DNA of 25,613 bases from DATJPD01 sp036394195 (GTDB taxonomy: Bacteria; Pseudomonadota; Alphaproteobacteria; CACIAM-22H2), in contig DASWFO010000235.1 in assembly GCA_036394195.1 (NCBI GenBank), positions 1 to 25,613 on the forward strand, in the 5' to 3' direction. Positions 13,186 through 20,430 of this stretch are shown here, in pieces. The position numbers and the translations under genes were made by a program. The notes beneath the pieces were generated by a model. It searched no databases. It saw only the letters and a list, made by a program, of their open reading frames with translations, and was not told where the DNA came from. Numbering within the stretch: the first letter of the stretch is position 1; each line of letters begins with the position of its first letter.

Positions 13186-15561
13186 GCCACAGTCAGTCCG
13201 GCACGACAGATGAACGAGGGCATCGGGGCTTCGGTCCGGCGCAAGGAGGACCACCGCTTCCTCACCGGGCGCGGGCATTACGTCGCCGACCTGGCCCTTC
13301 CCGGCGCCTTGTGGATGCACGTGCTGCGCTCGCCGCATGCGCACGCGCGGCTGACATCGATCGACACCACGGCGGCGCGGGCGGCACCGGGTGTCGCGGC
13401 GGTGCTCACCGGCGTCGACCTGGAACAGGACGGCGTCGGCCCGATGCTGCCGCTCTGGGTGATCACCGGCGCTGATGGAAAGAAGATGGCGCTGCCGCCG
13501 CGCTGGGCGCTGGCGCGCGGCACCGTGCGCCACGTCGGCGAGCCGGTGGCGATCGTGGTTGCGGACACGGCCGCAGACGCCGCCGATGCGGCCGAGCTGA
13601 TCGCGATCGACTATGCGGAGCTCCCGGCGGTTGTCGGCGCGCGGGCGGCGACGGAGAAGGGTGCGGCCCAGCTCCATCCGGAGGCGCCCGGCAATGTCTG
13701 CACGCGCTTCGTGCGCGGCGACGAGGCGAAGGTGCAAGTCGCCTTCGCCCAGGCGGCGCATACGGTGCGCGTCGAGCTGACGAACAATCGGCTGATCTGC
13801 GCCGCGATCGAGCCGCGCACCGCGGCGGCGTCGGCCGACGACGGCAAGCTGACACTGTGGAGCTCGACCCAGGCGCCGCATCACATCCGGCGGCAGGTCA
13901 CCGAGGAGCTCGGCATCCCGGAGAGCAGCCTGCGGGTGATCGCCCCCGATGTCGGCGGTGGCTTCGGCACCAAGGGCAAGCATCATCCGGAGGAGACGCT
14001 GGTCGTGTGGGCGGCGCGCCGGCTCGGCCGCACGGTGCGCTGGACCGCGAGCCGCGCCGAAAGCTTCATCTCCGACGCCCAAGGGCGCGACCACGTGACC
14101 ACGGCCGAGCTGGCGCTCGATGCCGAGGGGCATTTTCTCGCCGTGCGCGTCCGCACCTTGGCCGATGTCGGGGCGTACGTGTCGACGTTCGGCGCGTCGA
14201 TCCCCAGCATCATCTACACAACCCTGCTCGCCGGCGTTTACAAAACCCCGACGGTGCATGTCGACGTCACCACCGTGTTCACCAACACCGTGCCGACCGA
14301 TGCCTATCGCGGCGCCGGGCGGCCGGAGGCCTGCTACGTGCTGGAGCGCCTCGCCGATCGCGGGGCGAAACAGATCGGCCTCGACCGCGCCGAACTCCGG
14401 CGTCGCAACCTCATTCCCTCCTCGGCGATGCCCTACAAGACGCCGCTCGGGCCGACCTACGATAGCGGCGACTACCCGCGCCTGCTCGCCCGCGCCCTCG
14501 AGGTCGCCGACTACGAGGGCTTTTTCGCGCGCCGGGCCGCCGCGACAGAGCGCAAGATGCTCACCGGCATCGGCATGGCGCTGTACGTGGAATCGAGCGG
14601 CGTGGCACCCTCGAAGCTCGCCGGGCTGATGGGCGCGCGCGCCGGGTTTTTCGAATCGGCTGAGATCCGCGTCGACGCGGGCGGCTTCGTCACCGCGCTC
14701 CTCGGCACGCATAGCCACGGCCAGGGTCACGCGACCACGTTCGCGCAGGTGCTGAGCACCCGGCTGGGCGTGCCGCTCGACCGCATCGAGATCGTCGAAG
14801 GCGATACGGCCATCGTGCCGTACGGCACCGGCACGTTCGGCTCGCGCTCGATGGCGGTCGGCGGCGCGGCGCTCGCGGTCGCCGCCGACAAGGTGATCGT
14901 GAAGGGCAAGAGAATCGCCGCACATCTTCTCGAGGCAGCCGAAGCGGATGTCGTGTTCCAGAATGGCGCGTTCGCGGTCACCGGTACGGACCGCCGCCTC
15001 GGCTTCGCCGAGGTGGCCCGCGCCGCCCTCATGGCGCACAACCTGCCGCCGGGCATCGAGCCGGGGCTGCATGAGAGCGCGTTCTTCGACCCGGTGAACT
15101 TCGCGTTCAGCGCCGGCTGTCATGTCGCTGAGGTCGAGATCGATCCGGAGACCGGCATCGTCCGGCTGGTCCGCCACAGCGTGGTCGACGACATCGGCAC
15201 CGTGATCAACCCGATGATCGTCCACGGCCAAGTCCAGGGCGGCCTCGCCCAGGGCATCGGTCAGGCGCTGTTCGAGCACGCGGCGGTCGATCCGGACTCA
15301 GGCCAAGTGCTGGCGGGCTCGTTTCAGGACTACGCGCTGCCGCGCGCCGACGACCTGCCGTTCTTCCACACCGAGACCGACGAGAGCCAGCCCTTCCCGC
15401 TCAACCCGCTGGGCGCCAAGGGCTGCGGGGAATCCGGCACGATCGGCGCACCGGCGGCGATCGTCGGAGCCGTGCTGGACGCGCTAGCGCCGCTCGGCAT
15501 TGAGGACATCGAGATGCCGCTGACACCGGGGCGGCTGTGGCAGAGGCTGCGACAGATCTAG
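13183..15561 (+). CDS. Xanthine dehydrogenase/CO dehydrogenase-family molybdopterin-binding large subunit
   Basis: At up to 792 aa this is a full-length molybdenum-cofactor subunit of the xanthine oxidase family, which hydroxylates C-H bonds of aldehydes, N-heterocycles or aromatics. It opens with GASVRRKEDHRFLTGRGHYV. The Moco-binding DVGGGFGTKG lies at 256-265. AYRGAGR at 374-380 is the form-II type loop, not the AYxCSFR loop of true CO dehydrogenase. HGQGH and GTGTFGSRSMAVGG follow, and GCGESG carries the catalytic base E750. No 2Fe-2S or FAD subunit gene is adjacent. The ATG at 13183 lies inside a dispersed repeat; codon 10 (13210), which gives the usual family N-terminus, is an equally likely start. 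Neither has a good ribosome site. It is cytoplasmic, and may need the YqeB-like protein at 22582-23367 for maturation. Confidence 0.93.
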   Translation: MATVSPARQMNEGIGASVRRKEDHRFLTGRGHYVADLALPGALWMHVLRSPHAHARLTSIDTTAARAAPGVAAVLTGVDLEQDGVGPMLPLWVITGADGKKMALPPRWALARGTVRHVGEPVAIVVADTAADAADAAELIAIDYAELPAVVGARAATEKGAAQLHPEAPGNVCTRFVRGDEAKVQVAFAQAAHTVRVELTNNRLICAAIEPRTAAASADDGKLTLWSSTQAPHHIRRQVTEELGIPESSLRVIAPDVGGGFGTKGKHHPEETLVVWAARRLGRTVRWTASRAESFISDAQGRDHVTTAELALDAEGHFLAVRVRTLADVGAYVSTFGASIPSIIYTTLLAGVYKTPTVHVDVTTVFTNTVPTDAYRGAGRPEACYVLERLADRGAKQIGLDRAELRRRNLIPSSAMPYKTPLGPTYDSGDYPRLLARALEVADYEGFFARRAAATERKMLTGIGMALYVESSGVAPSKLAGLMGARAGFFESAEIRVDAGGFVTALLGTHSHGQGHATTFAQVLSTRLGVPLDRIEIVEGDTAIVPYGTGTFGSRSMAVGGAALAVAADKVIVKGKRIAAHLLEAAEADVVFQNGAFAVTGTDRRLGFAEVARAALMAHNLPPGIEPGLHESAFFDPVNFAFSAGCHVAEVEIDPETGIVRLVRHSVVDDIGTVINPMIVHGQVQGGLAQGIGQALFEHAAVDPDSGQVLAGSFQDYALPRADDLPFFHTETDESQPFPLNPLGAKGCGESGTIGAPAAIVGAVLDALAPLGIEDIEMPLTPGRLWQRLRQI

Positions 15562-15677
15562 GGACTGTGCATCTATTGCCACGAGCAACGGTGCGCTGCG
15601 TCGGTTCTGAATGAGAAAACTACTGACCTCTTGGCGAGCCGTACTTATCGGCGTCGCTTTGCCTAATGCCTGGCTGC

Positions 15678-16649
15678 CTACTGCGGCTCGATATGCGCGT
15701 CGCGGATCAGGACGCGCCAGAGCTCGAGGTCGCGCGGCACCAACTCGGCGACCAGGCGGGCGTTGCCCGGATACGGCACGCAACCCGCGTTCAATAGGAA
15801 CTCGCGCGTCTCGTCGCTGGCGACGATCTGGTTCAGCCAGCCCTCAAACCGCGCGACGATCGGCGCCGGCGCCTTGGCCGGCAGCCAGGCGCCGAACCAG
15901 CCGTTGAGATCGAAGCCCGGCACACCGGACTCCTTCATTCCCGGCACGTCGGGGGCGGCGGCCGATCGTCCGGCGGTGGTTGCCGCGAGGAGGCGCAGCT
16001 GACCCTGCCGGGCTTGCTGCAGGCCCAAGGTCGGATCGATGAAGATGAAGTCGATCTCGCCGGCGAGGATGTCCGCAATCGAGGTCGGCGCCGCCCGGTA
16101 AGCGACGCCGACCGTGTCGAGGCGCTCGATCTTCTTGTACAGCTCGGCCGCGGCCTGGGAGAACGTGGCGCCGTAGGCGTAGGTCCCCTTCTTGCCCTTG
16201 GCGCGCAGGAGCTCGGTCAAGTCCGCCATCGAGGTGACCGGAGATGTCGGGCTGACGGCGGCGAAGAACGGCAAGGTGAACAGCGTCGTCACCGGCGTGA
16301 AGTCGCGGATCGGATCGTAGCCCAGCGTCTTGAACAGATGCGGGTTGGCGGCGAAGGTCGAGCTTCCCGCCGTGATGAACAGCGTGGTGCCGTCGGGCTT
16401 GGCGCGCGCGACGCTCTCGGCGGCGAGATTGGTCAAGGCGCCCGACCTGTTTTCGACGACGACCGGCTGCCCGGCCAGCGGCCGCAGCTTGTCGGCAAAA
16501 TAGCGCGTCAGCACGTCGCCGCCCGTGCCGGCCGCATAGCCGGTGACGATTGTGATCGGCCGGTTCGGAAACGGTTGGGCATGCGCCGCCGCAGCCCCCC
16601 AACCGAATATCGCGAGCGCCGCACCCACCAGCGCGCGTCCAGATTTCAT
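15678..16649 (-). CDS. Bug/TctC-family tripartite tricarboxylate transporter substrate-binding protein
   Basis: The 323-aa precursor carries a signal peptide (RALVGAALAIFGWGAAAAHA) and should be periplasmic. The mature start PFPNRPITIVTGYAAGTGGD and the GQPVVVENRSGA segment are diagnostic of the Bug family. YDPIRDFTPVTTLFTLPFFA and GFDLNGWFGAWLPAKAPAPI are further family blocks. Bug proteins bind carboxylates or related anions and deliver them to TctA/TctB membrane components, which are absent here. The ATG at 16649 follows GGGGGAGGA at good spacing and leaves a normal signal peptide. It is divergent from the exported amidohydrolase with 154 nt between starts. A shared regulatory region containing an inverted repeat suggests joint control. 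The ligand is unknown. Confidence 0.93.
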   Translation of the reverse strand: MKSGRALVGAALAIFGWGAAAAHAQPFPNRPITIVTGYAAGTGGDVLTRYFADKLRPLAGQPVVVENRSGALTNLAAESVARAKPDGTTLFITAGSSTFAANPHLFKTLGYDPIRDFTPVTTLFTLPFFAAVSPTSPVTSMADLTELLRAKGKKGTYAYGATFSQAAAELYKKIERLDTVGVAYRAAPTSIADILAGEIDFIFIDPTLGLQQARQGQLRLLAATTAGRSAAAPDVPGMKESGVPGFDLNGWFGAWLPAKAPAPIVARFEGWLNQIVASDETREFLLNAGCVPYPGNARLVAELVPRDLELWRVLIRDAHIEPQ

Positions 16650-16755
16650 GCGCGTCCTCCCCCGCCCATCATGCCGGAACCATGCCCATGCGGCGAGGCG
16701 GTTGTTTGTCCCTCTGATTGCTGTGATGGGCGGATAGCCGCTATGTTCGGACCAA

Positions 16756-16779
16756 CCGCGGGCACCACAGCGCCCGCGG
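16756..16779. promoter_or_regulatory. Inverted repeat CCGCGGGC-N8-GCCCGCGG in a divergent intergenic region
   Basis: Two perfect 8-base arms (16756-16763 and 16772-16779) lie between the divergent Bug-type and amidohydrolase genes, 24 nt before the amidohydrolase start. This position suits an operator for a dimeric regulator. It could equally be a leader hairpin in the amidohydrolase transcript; no cognate regulator is nearby. Confidence 0.4.
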
Positions 16780-16803
16780 ACAGCACATCTAGGGGAGAAC
16801 GCC

Positions 16804-17901
16804 ATGCCTTCGTTCGATCATCGCGCCCACGCGTCGCGGCGCCGCATCCTGACCTCGCTCGCGGCGCTGGGCGCCAGCGCCGTGTTGCCCGGCGCCGTCC
16901 GCGCACAGACCGCCGCACCCTCCGCGGCGGCGAAGCCGCCGTCGCGCAGCGTGATCGACTGCCATTTCCATTACTACCCGCCCGAATACAAAGCCGCCTG
17001 GCAGGGCTTCATGGACAAGACCGGCCAGCCGCCCTTGCCGCCGTTGGTCAGGACCTGGACGCCGCAATGGGCGGTCGACCAGATGGACAAGGCCGGCATC
17101 GCGATCTCGGTGCTGTCGCTGCCCTCCACGCCGGCCGTGTGGTTCGGCGCCGACAAGGACGGCATGCAGAAGATGTCGCGGCTGTGCAATGAATTCGCGG
17201 CCAAGATGGTGCGCGATTATCCCGGCCGGTTCGGCCTCTTCGCCTCGCTGCCGATGCCGGACGTCGACGGGTCGCTGAAGGAAATCGACTACGTGCTCGG
17301 CACGCTGAAGGCCGACGGCATCAACCTGATGACCAGCTTCGGCGACAAATGGCCGGGCGATCCGGCCTACGACGCCGTGTTCCAGGAGCTCAATCGCCGC
17401 AAGGCGATCGTCTACTTCCATCCCTATGCGCCGAACTGCTGCGCCGGGTTGATGCCGACGGTCGGCGAATCGTGGATCGAGTATCCGTACGACACCGGCC
17501 GCACGGTGACCAACCTGCTGTTCACCGGATCGCTCGTGCGCTTCCGCGACATCAAGTGGATGTTCTCGCACGGCGGCGGCGCCATTCCCTATCTCGCCGG
17601 ACGCATCCGCAACCAGTCGCGGATCGCCAAGAACCTGGCCGAGGTGGCGCCGAACGGGACCGACGCCGAGTTGCAGCGGCTCTATTACGAGACGGCGAAC
17701 GCCGCCTATCCGCCGACGCTGGCCGCGCTGACCAAGTTCGTGCCGATCACGAACATCCTCTACGGCAGCGACCTGCCTTATCTGTCGGAGGAGCAGAACC
17801 TCGAAGGTCTCCGCTCTTACGGCTTCTCGAAGCAGTCGCTCGCGGCGATCGAGCACGGCAACGCTCTCCGGCTGATGCCGCGCCTGAAGATAAAGAGCTG
17901 A
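16804..17901 (+). CDS. Tat-exported amidohydrolase family protein (ACMSD-like, Amidohydro_2)
   Basis: The 365-aa precursor starts with a twin-arginine type signal (ASRRRILTSLAALGASAVLP, then AVRAQ), so export in folded, metal-loaded form is likely. The metal-dependent TIM-barrel has D52-C-H54-F-H56 in VIDCHFHYYP, H206 in YFHPYAP, H256 in FSHGGGAIPYLAGR and D323 in YGSDLPY. These are the expected ligands of the amidohydrolase_2 group (2-amino-3-carboxymuconate semialdehyde decarboxylase, gamma-resorcylate decarboxylase and lactone hydrolases). The ATG follows GGGGAGAAC. Reaction type (decarboxylase or hydrolase) is not decidable. Periplasmic location is unusual for decarboxylases and fits pairing with the divergent Bug-type receptor. 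A very stable hairpin terminates the gene. Confidence 0.9.
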   Translation: MPSFDHRAHASRRRILTSLAALGASAVLPGAVRAQTAAPSAAAKPPSRSVIDCHFHYYPPEYKAAWQGFMDKTGQPPLPPLVRTWTPQWAVDQMDKAGIAISVLSLPSTPAVWFGADKDGMQKMSRLCNEFAAKMVRDYPGRFGLFASLPMPDVDGSLKEIDYVLGTLKADGINLMTSFGDKWPGDPAYDAVFQELNRRKAIVYFHPYAPNCCAGLMPTVGESWIEYPYDTGRTVTNLLFTGSLVRFRDIKWMFSHGGGAIPYLAGRIRNQSRIAKNLAEVAPNGTDAELQRLYYETANAAYPPTLAALTKFVPITNILYGSDLPYLSEEQNLEGLRSYGFSKQSLAAIEHGNALRLMPRLKIKS

Positions 17902-17913
17902 ACTGCTCTCCTA

Positions 17914-17955
17914 CTCTGATTCCTCTCCGCCCTCGGCGGCGGAGAGGAATCAGAG
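17914..17955. terminator. Perfect 18-bp hairpin, bidirectional terminator
   Basis: CTCTGATTCCTCTCCGCC (17914-17931) is fully complementary to 17938-17955 around a six-base loop, with one further A-T pair outside. It lies 12 nt past the amidohydrolase stop and 20 nt past the stop of the convergent DUF6496-like gene. T-rich sequence on the plus side is weak. Confidence 0.75.
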
Positions 17956-17974
17956 TTAGAGTTGAAGTTTCGTC

Positions 17975-18187
17975 TTACTTCCGGCTCCGCCCGCTTGACC
18001 GGCGGCCGCCGGTGCTGCGGCCGCGGCCGCGCTTGCGCCGATTGCGCGATTGGCCGGATTCCGACATCGCGATGGCGATGGCCTGCCGGCGGCTCTTCAC
18101 CTTGCGGCGGCCGCCGCTTTTCAGCTGGCCATGCTTGTACTCGTGCATGACCTTGCCGGTTTTGCGTTTCTGGCGTGAGGATGCCAT
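17975..18187 (-). CDS. DUF6496-like small basic protein (70 aa)
   Basis: The product begins MASSRQKRKTGKVMHEYKHG and contains VKSRRQAIAIAMSESG, the core that I associate with DUF6496: a MHE-x-K-HG-x-LKSG start and a QAIAIAxSEAG helix. The last 24 residues are almost entirely Arg, Lys, Ser and Gly, like a histone-type tail, so binding to nucleic acid is a reasonable guess. AGGAGGAACG precedes the ATG at ideal spacing. An exact EcfG-type promoter lies 36-60 nt upstream, which places the gene in the general stress response. It is cytoplasmic with no signal peptide. Function in the family is not established to my knowledge. Confidence 0.9.
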   Translation of the reverse strand: MASSRQKRKTGKVMHEYKHGQLKSGGRRKVKSRRQAIAIAMSESGQSRNRRKRGRGRSTGGRRSSGRSRK

Positions 18188-18222
18188 GGCGTTCCTCCTG
18201 AAGCGGTTACTCTGATACGCGA

Positions 18223-18247
18223 AACGCGCGCCGGGCGGAGCGGTTCC
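18223..18247 (-). promoter_or_regulatory. EcfG-type promoter GGAAC-N16-CGTT (exact), drives DUF6496-like gene
   Basis: Read on the minus strand, GGAAC (18247-18243) and CGTT (18226-18223) are separated by 16 nt. This matches the alphaproteobacterial general-stress sigma factor (EcfG) consensus. The expected transcript start near 18216 leaves a leader of about 29 nt to the ATG at 18187. Confidence 0.8.
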
Positions 18248-18380
18248 CGCACCGATGCGGGCGATTTTCGCGCCCACACGGTCAGCCTTAGCTATTTGCT
18301 AACTATGTGCGCCTAGGGTGCCGGCCAGCGTGCACTTCGCTGGCTGACGAAAAGGCATCGCATGACAGGAGTCACCGATC

Positions 18381-18572
18381 GTGGTCGAGAAGATCATGTG
18401 GGCCGCTGCCCTCAGCGTCATCCAGAAGCACGGGCGGGACGCCGCCGCCTGGGCCTCCGAACAAGCCGTCGCCTTGCGTGCCTCGGGCGATGTGAAGGGC
18501 GGTATCATCTTCGAGTGCCTCCGCGATTGCGTCGAGCGCCTGCAGACGAAGGCGCAGCCGCAGGTCCACTGA
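18381..18572 (+). CDS. Small helical protein (63 aa)
   Basis: The frame starts with GTG at 18381, giving MVEKIMWAAALSVIQKHGRD, then AAAWASEQAVALRASGDVKG and a final helix CLRDCVERLQTK. It is a small, wholly helical cytoplasmic protein. The pattern I/V-x-x-HG-x-x-A-x-x-WA and A-x-GD-x-x-G resembles short Bradyrhizobium-type proteins of unknown function (possibly DUF6961-like). ACAGGAG lies nine bases upstream of the GTG. An internal ATG at codon 6 is possible. Its start is divergent from the DUF6496-like gene, and the stress promoter between them points away from it. Confidence 0.75.
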   Translation: MVEKIMWAAALSVIQKHGRDAAAWASEQAVALRASGDVKGGIIFECLRDCVERLQTKAQPQVH

Positions 18573-18663
18573 CCGGCACACCGCCCTCTGTGACAATTCA
18601 CTGACTCCGCGGCGTTCGCCGGCCTCTCTTACCGCGGCGCCCGTACCCCGTTCCGATCCGGCA

Positions 18664-18689
18664 GGAACACCCTTCGCGCGGCTCGCGTT
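18664..18689 (+). promoter_or_regulatory. EcfG-type promoter GGAAC-N17-CGTT (exact), drives lipoprotein gene
   Basis: GGAAC at 18664-18668 and CGTT at 18686-18689 are 17 nt apart. The expected start of transcription near 18697 precedes the perfect AAGGAGGT ribosome site and ATG at 18725. Confidence 0.8.
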
Positions 18690-18724
18690 TGTCTACGCGA
18701 GTTGAACCAGAAGGAGGTACTTGT

Positions 18725-18910
18725 ATGAATAAGCGTCTCATCGCCGTCGCTTCGGTCGGCCTGATGAGCATCGGCCTGGCGGCCTGCCATCGGGATCGGA
18801 CCGTGGTCGTCCAGCCGGCGCCGGCCGCAGCCGCGCCGGCCCCAAACACCACCGTGGTGAACCCGCCGGCGACGACCCGCGTCTGCCCGGCCGGTGCCGT
18901 CACCTGCTAA
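18725..18910 (+). CDS. Small Pro/Ala-rich lipoprotein (61 aa)
   Basis: The precursor MNKRLIAVASVGLMSIGLAA ends in a lipobox (GLAAC), so the mature protein should start at the Cys and be anchored in the outer or inner membrane. The mature 41 residues are low-complexity: HRDRTVVVQPAPAAAAPAPN and a C-terminal RVCPAGAVTC with two further cysteines. An AAGGAGGT sequence, a full complement to the 16S tail, precedes the ATG and rules out an upstream start at 18689. An exact EcfG-type promoter lies just upstream and a strong terminator just downstream, so it is a monocistronic stress transcript, probably highly translated. The role is unknown; similar small lipoproteins are sometimes annotated as entericidin-like, but this one does not match well. 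Confidence 0.85.
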   Translation: MNKRLIAVASVGLMSIGLAACHRDRTVVVQPAPAAAAPAPNTTVVNPPATTRVCPAGAVTC

Positions 18911-18930
18911 TCCGGCTGATGTGAGCTGAG

Positions 18931-18966
18931 AGGAGGACGGCCTAGCGGGGCCGCCCTCCTTTTTTT
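18931..18966 (+). terminator. Rho-independent terminator of the lipoprotein gene
   Basis: AGGAGGACGGCC (18931-18942) pairs with GGCCGCCCTCCT (18949-18960) with one mismatch around a six-base loop. A run of seven T (18960-18966) follows. It lies 20 nt after the stop at 18910. Confidence 0.9.
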
Positions 18967-18994
18967 GGCCGGCTCTCCCGCGACCCCCGGCGTG

Positions 18995-19019
18995 GGAACT
19001 TCCCGCCAGCCGCTGCGTA
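18995..19019 (+). promoter_or_regulatory. EcfG-like promoter GGAAC-N16-CGTA (one mismatch)
   Basis: GGAAC at 18995-18999 and CGTA at 19016-19019 are 16 nt apart, which is one base away from the exact motif. It sits after a strong terminator and before the proline-rich gene at 19073. That gene therefore needs its own promoter, and no better candidate is visible. Confidence 0.55.
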
Positions 19020-19072
19020 TATCCCGGATGCGGTGTCGTGCGGCCGCGGGGCGATCGCGACAGGAGGGTGTT

Positions 19073-19723
19073 ATGGGCTTCCGATTTTACGGCGGATGCG
19101 CGGCGGTGATCTTGACGATCGCCGCATCGACCACCTTGGCTCAGGCGCCCGTGACATCGGACAACCCGCCAGCCAAGACCCTGCCACCCCTGCCCGGCCC
19201 ACCCATCGACGTGCCGGTCTTTGGAGCACAACCGCCGGCGCCCGCCACTCCGGTCCAGCCGCCCGCTCGGGTGGAAGCGCCGCCCCCGGCTCCGTCGCTG
19301 GCCCCACCGGCCGTCGCAACCGGCGCCCCGACGCCGCTCGCCCCACCCCCGGGCCGTGCCCCGATCGACACACCGCCACCCCCGGAGCAGGCGCAAGGAC
19401 CCAGCGACACCGCGCAACCTCCGATGATCGTGCAGAGACCGCGGACGCCGGCTCCGGCGACCGCGGCCCAGGTTCCACTGCCCCCACAACCCGCTGCAGA
19501 CATCGGCGGCAGCTTTCAGCCGCCGATGGTCGTGCAACGGCCGGCGCCGACGCCGGCACCGGTCATTCCCGACTGGCAGGCCGGCCGCCCGGAACTGGCC
19601 CAGCAGCCGGCGACACCGGCCTGCAAGGACGGCACGTATGCGGCGATCATCGACGGCCGGCCGCAGATCGTACGCACGCGGCTGTGCCAGCAGCCGGACG
19701 GCTCGTGGAAGGTGACGCCGTGA
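19073..19723 (+). CDS. Secreted proline-rich protein with C-terminal two-Cys module (copy A, 216 aa)
   Basis: The signal peptide is MGFRFYGGCAAVILTIAAST-TLAQA. A conserved TLPPLPGPPIDVPVFG follows near the mature N-terminus, also found in the protein at 23458-23991. About 130 residues of Pro/Ala linker then contain QPPMIVQRP and QPPMVVQRP as an internal repeat. The last 35 residues form a compact module: C-x20-C with IIDGRPQIV and CQQPDGSWKV. The module resembles the C-terminus of alphaproteobacterial 17-kDa-type surface antigen proteins (TVTI-x-G then CRQPDGSW), as I recall it. The protein is probably periplasmic or envelope-associated, with the linker reaching across. CAGGAGGG precedes the ATG. 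Function is unknown, and expression is likely to be stress-linked. Confidence 0.85.
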   Translation: MGFRFYGGCAAVILTIAASTTLAQAPVTSDNPPAKTLPPLPGPPIDVPVFGAQPPAPATPVQPPARVEAPPPAPSLAPPAVATGAPTPLAPPPGRAPIDTPPPPEQAQGPSDTAQPPMIVQRPRTPAPATAAQVPLPPQPAADIGGSFQPPMVVQRPAPTPAPVIPDWQAGRPELAQQPATPACKDGTYAAIIDGRPQIVRTRLCQQPDGSWKVTP

Positions 19724-19758
19724 TTTTTTTCTAGACTGCCTTCGCGCGTGGGGAATCA

Positions 19759-19850
19759 CCCCCACCCCGACCCTCCCCCGTCGAGGGGGAGGGAGTCAGA
19801 GGGCGGTGACTGTTCCCTCCCCCCTTGCGGGGGAGGGTTAGGGTGGGGGG
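19759..19850. repeat. Nested C/G-rich hairpin element between convergent genes
   Basis: CCCCCACCCCGACCCTCCCC from 19759 pairs with GGGGAGGGTTAGGGTGGGGG ending at 19849/19850. Two smaller hairpins are nested inside (CCCTCCCCC-GTCGA-GGGGGAGGG at 19771-19793 and a similar one at 19815-19837). Such elements are common intergenic repeats in high-GC proteobacteria, in my knowledge. The position, between the stops at 19723 and 19860, fits a two-way terminator. Confidence 0.75.
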
Positions 19851-19859
19851 TCTCCCTTG

Positions 19860-20336
19860 CTAGCCCACCGCGTCGAGGGTCTTGCCGCCGACTGTGACCG
19901 GCTTGGCGCCGACGAGCACGAACGCGATCTGGCACGGCTCACTACCGTCATTCACCCAGTTATGGATGGTGCCGCGCTGGACCATGACGTCGCCGGCCTT
20001 CAGGTGGACCGTCGTGCCGTCGAGGACCATATCTATCTCGCCGGACATCACGACCGCGTAGTCGATCGAATCCGTCCGATGGTTGCGCGGCGTGACACCG
20101 GGCATGAACTTCACGACGCGGAAGACCGTGCCGGTGTCGTGGCTGGTGCCGACCTTGCGTTGCGCCCCATCGACATCGTCGGTGTTGTCGGTCGGGAACT
20201 TGTCGGTCGACCAGATCACCGAGCTGACGGCGCCCGGCCGTCCCGACATCCCGTTCTTGACCGGCTCGTCGATCTTCACCAGGGCCTTGCCATTCTTGTC
20301 GTGACCGGTGACGACCCGGCGCAGCTTCAACTCCAT
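19860..20336 (-). CDS. Cupin-domain protein (second of three related cupins, 158 aa, cytoplasmic)
   Basis: The protein starts MELKLRRVVTGHDKNGKALV without a signal peptide. It contains NHRTDSIDYAVVMSGEIDMV and HLKAGDVMVQRGTIHNWVND. These are a cupin barrel with His in motif 1 (single, HRTDS) and His and Asn in motif 2. The end is CQIAFVLVGAKPVTVGGKTLDAVG. It aligns through its length with the secreted cupin at 354-944 and the cupin at 24730-25257. GGGGAGAG precedes the ATG. It is divergent from the FAH-family gene (94 nt between starts), which hints at shared control. Homologues I remember sit near aromatic-degradation genes. Ligand and activity are unknown. Confidence 0.9.
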   Translation of the reverse strand: MELKLRRVVTGHDKNGKALVKIDEPVKNGMSGRPGAVSSVIWSTDKFPTDNTDDVDGAQRKVGTSHDTGTVFRVVKFMPGVTPRNHRTDSIDYAVVMSGEIDMVLDGTTVHLKAGDVMVQRGTIHNWVNDGSEPCQIAFVLVGAKPVTVGGKTLDAVG

Positions 20337-20430
20337 CGTTCTCTCCCCTAAAGGCTTGGGTTGTGGGTGGGCAATAGCAAGATTTAGCGCCGCCGCGGCA
20401 TAATGGCTATCGCCAAGAACGGAGATCGCG

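Noticed and set aside
13051..15279. A 742-codon minus-strand open frame over the molybdenum hydroxylase gene
   Set aside because: The opposite strand encodes an unmistakable molybdopterin subunit; the reverse frame shows no family pattern.
13183..15561. Assignment as true (form I) carbon monoxide dehydrogenase CoxL
   Set aside because: The active-site loop is AYRGAGR, not AYxCSFR, and no CoxS or CoxM gene is adjacent.
16671..16700. GGAAC at about 16672 as another stress promoter for the amidohydrolase
   Set aside because: No CGTT at 16 or 17 nt; the nearest similar bases (CGGTT) are at the wrong distance.
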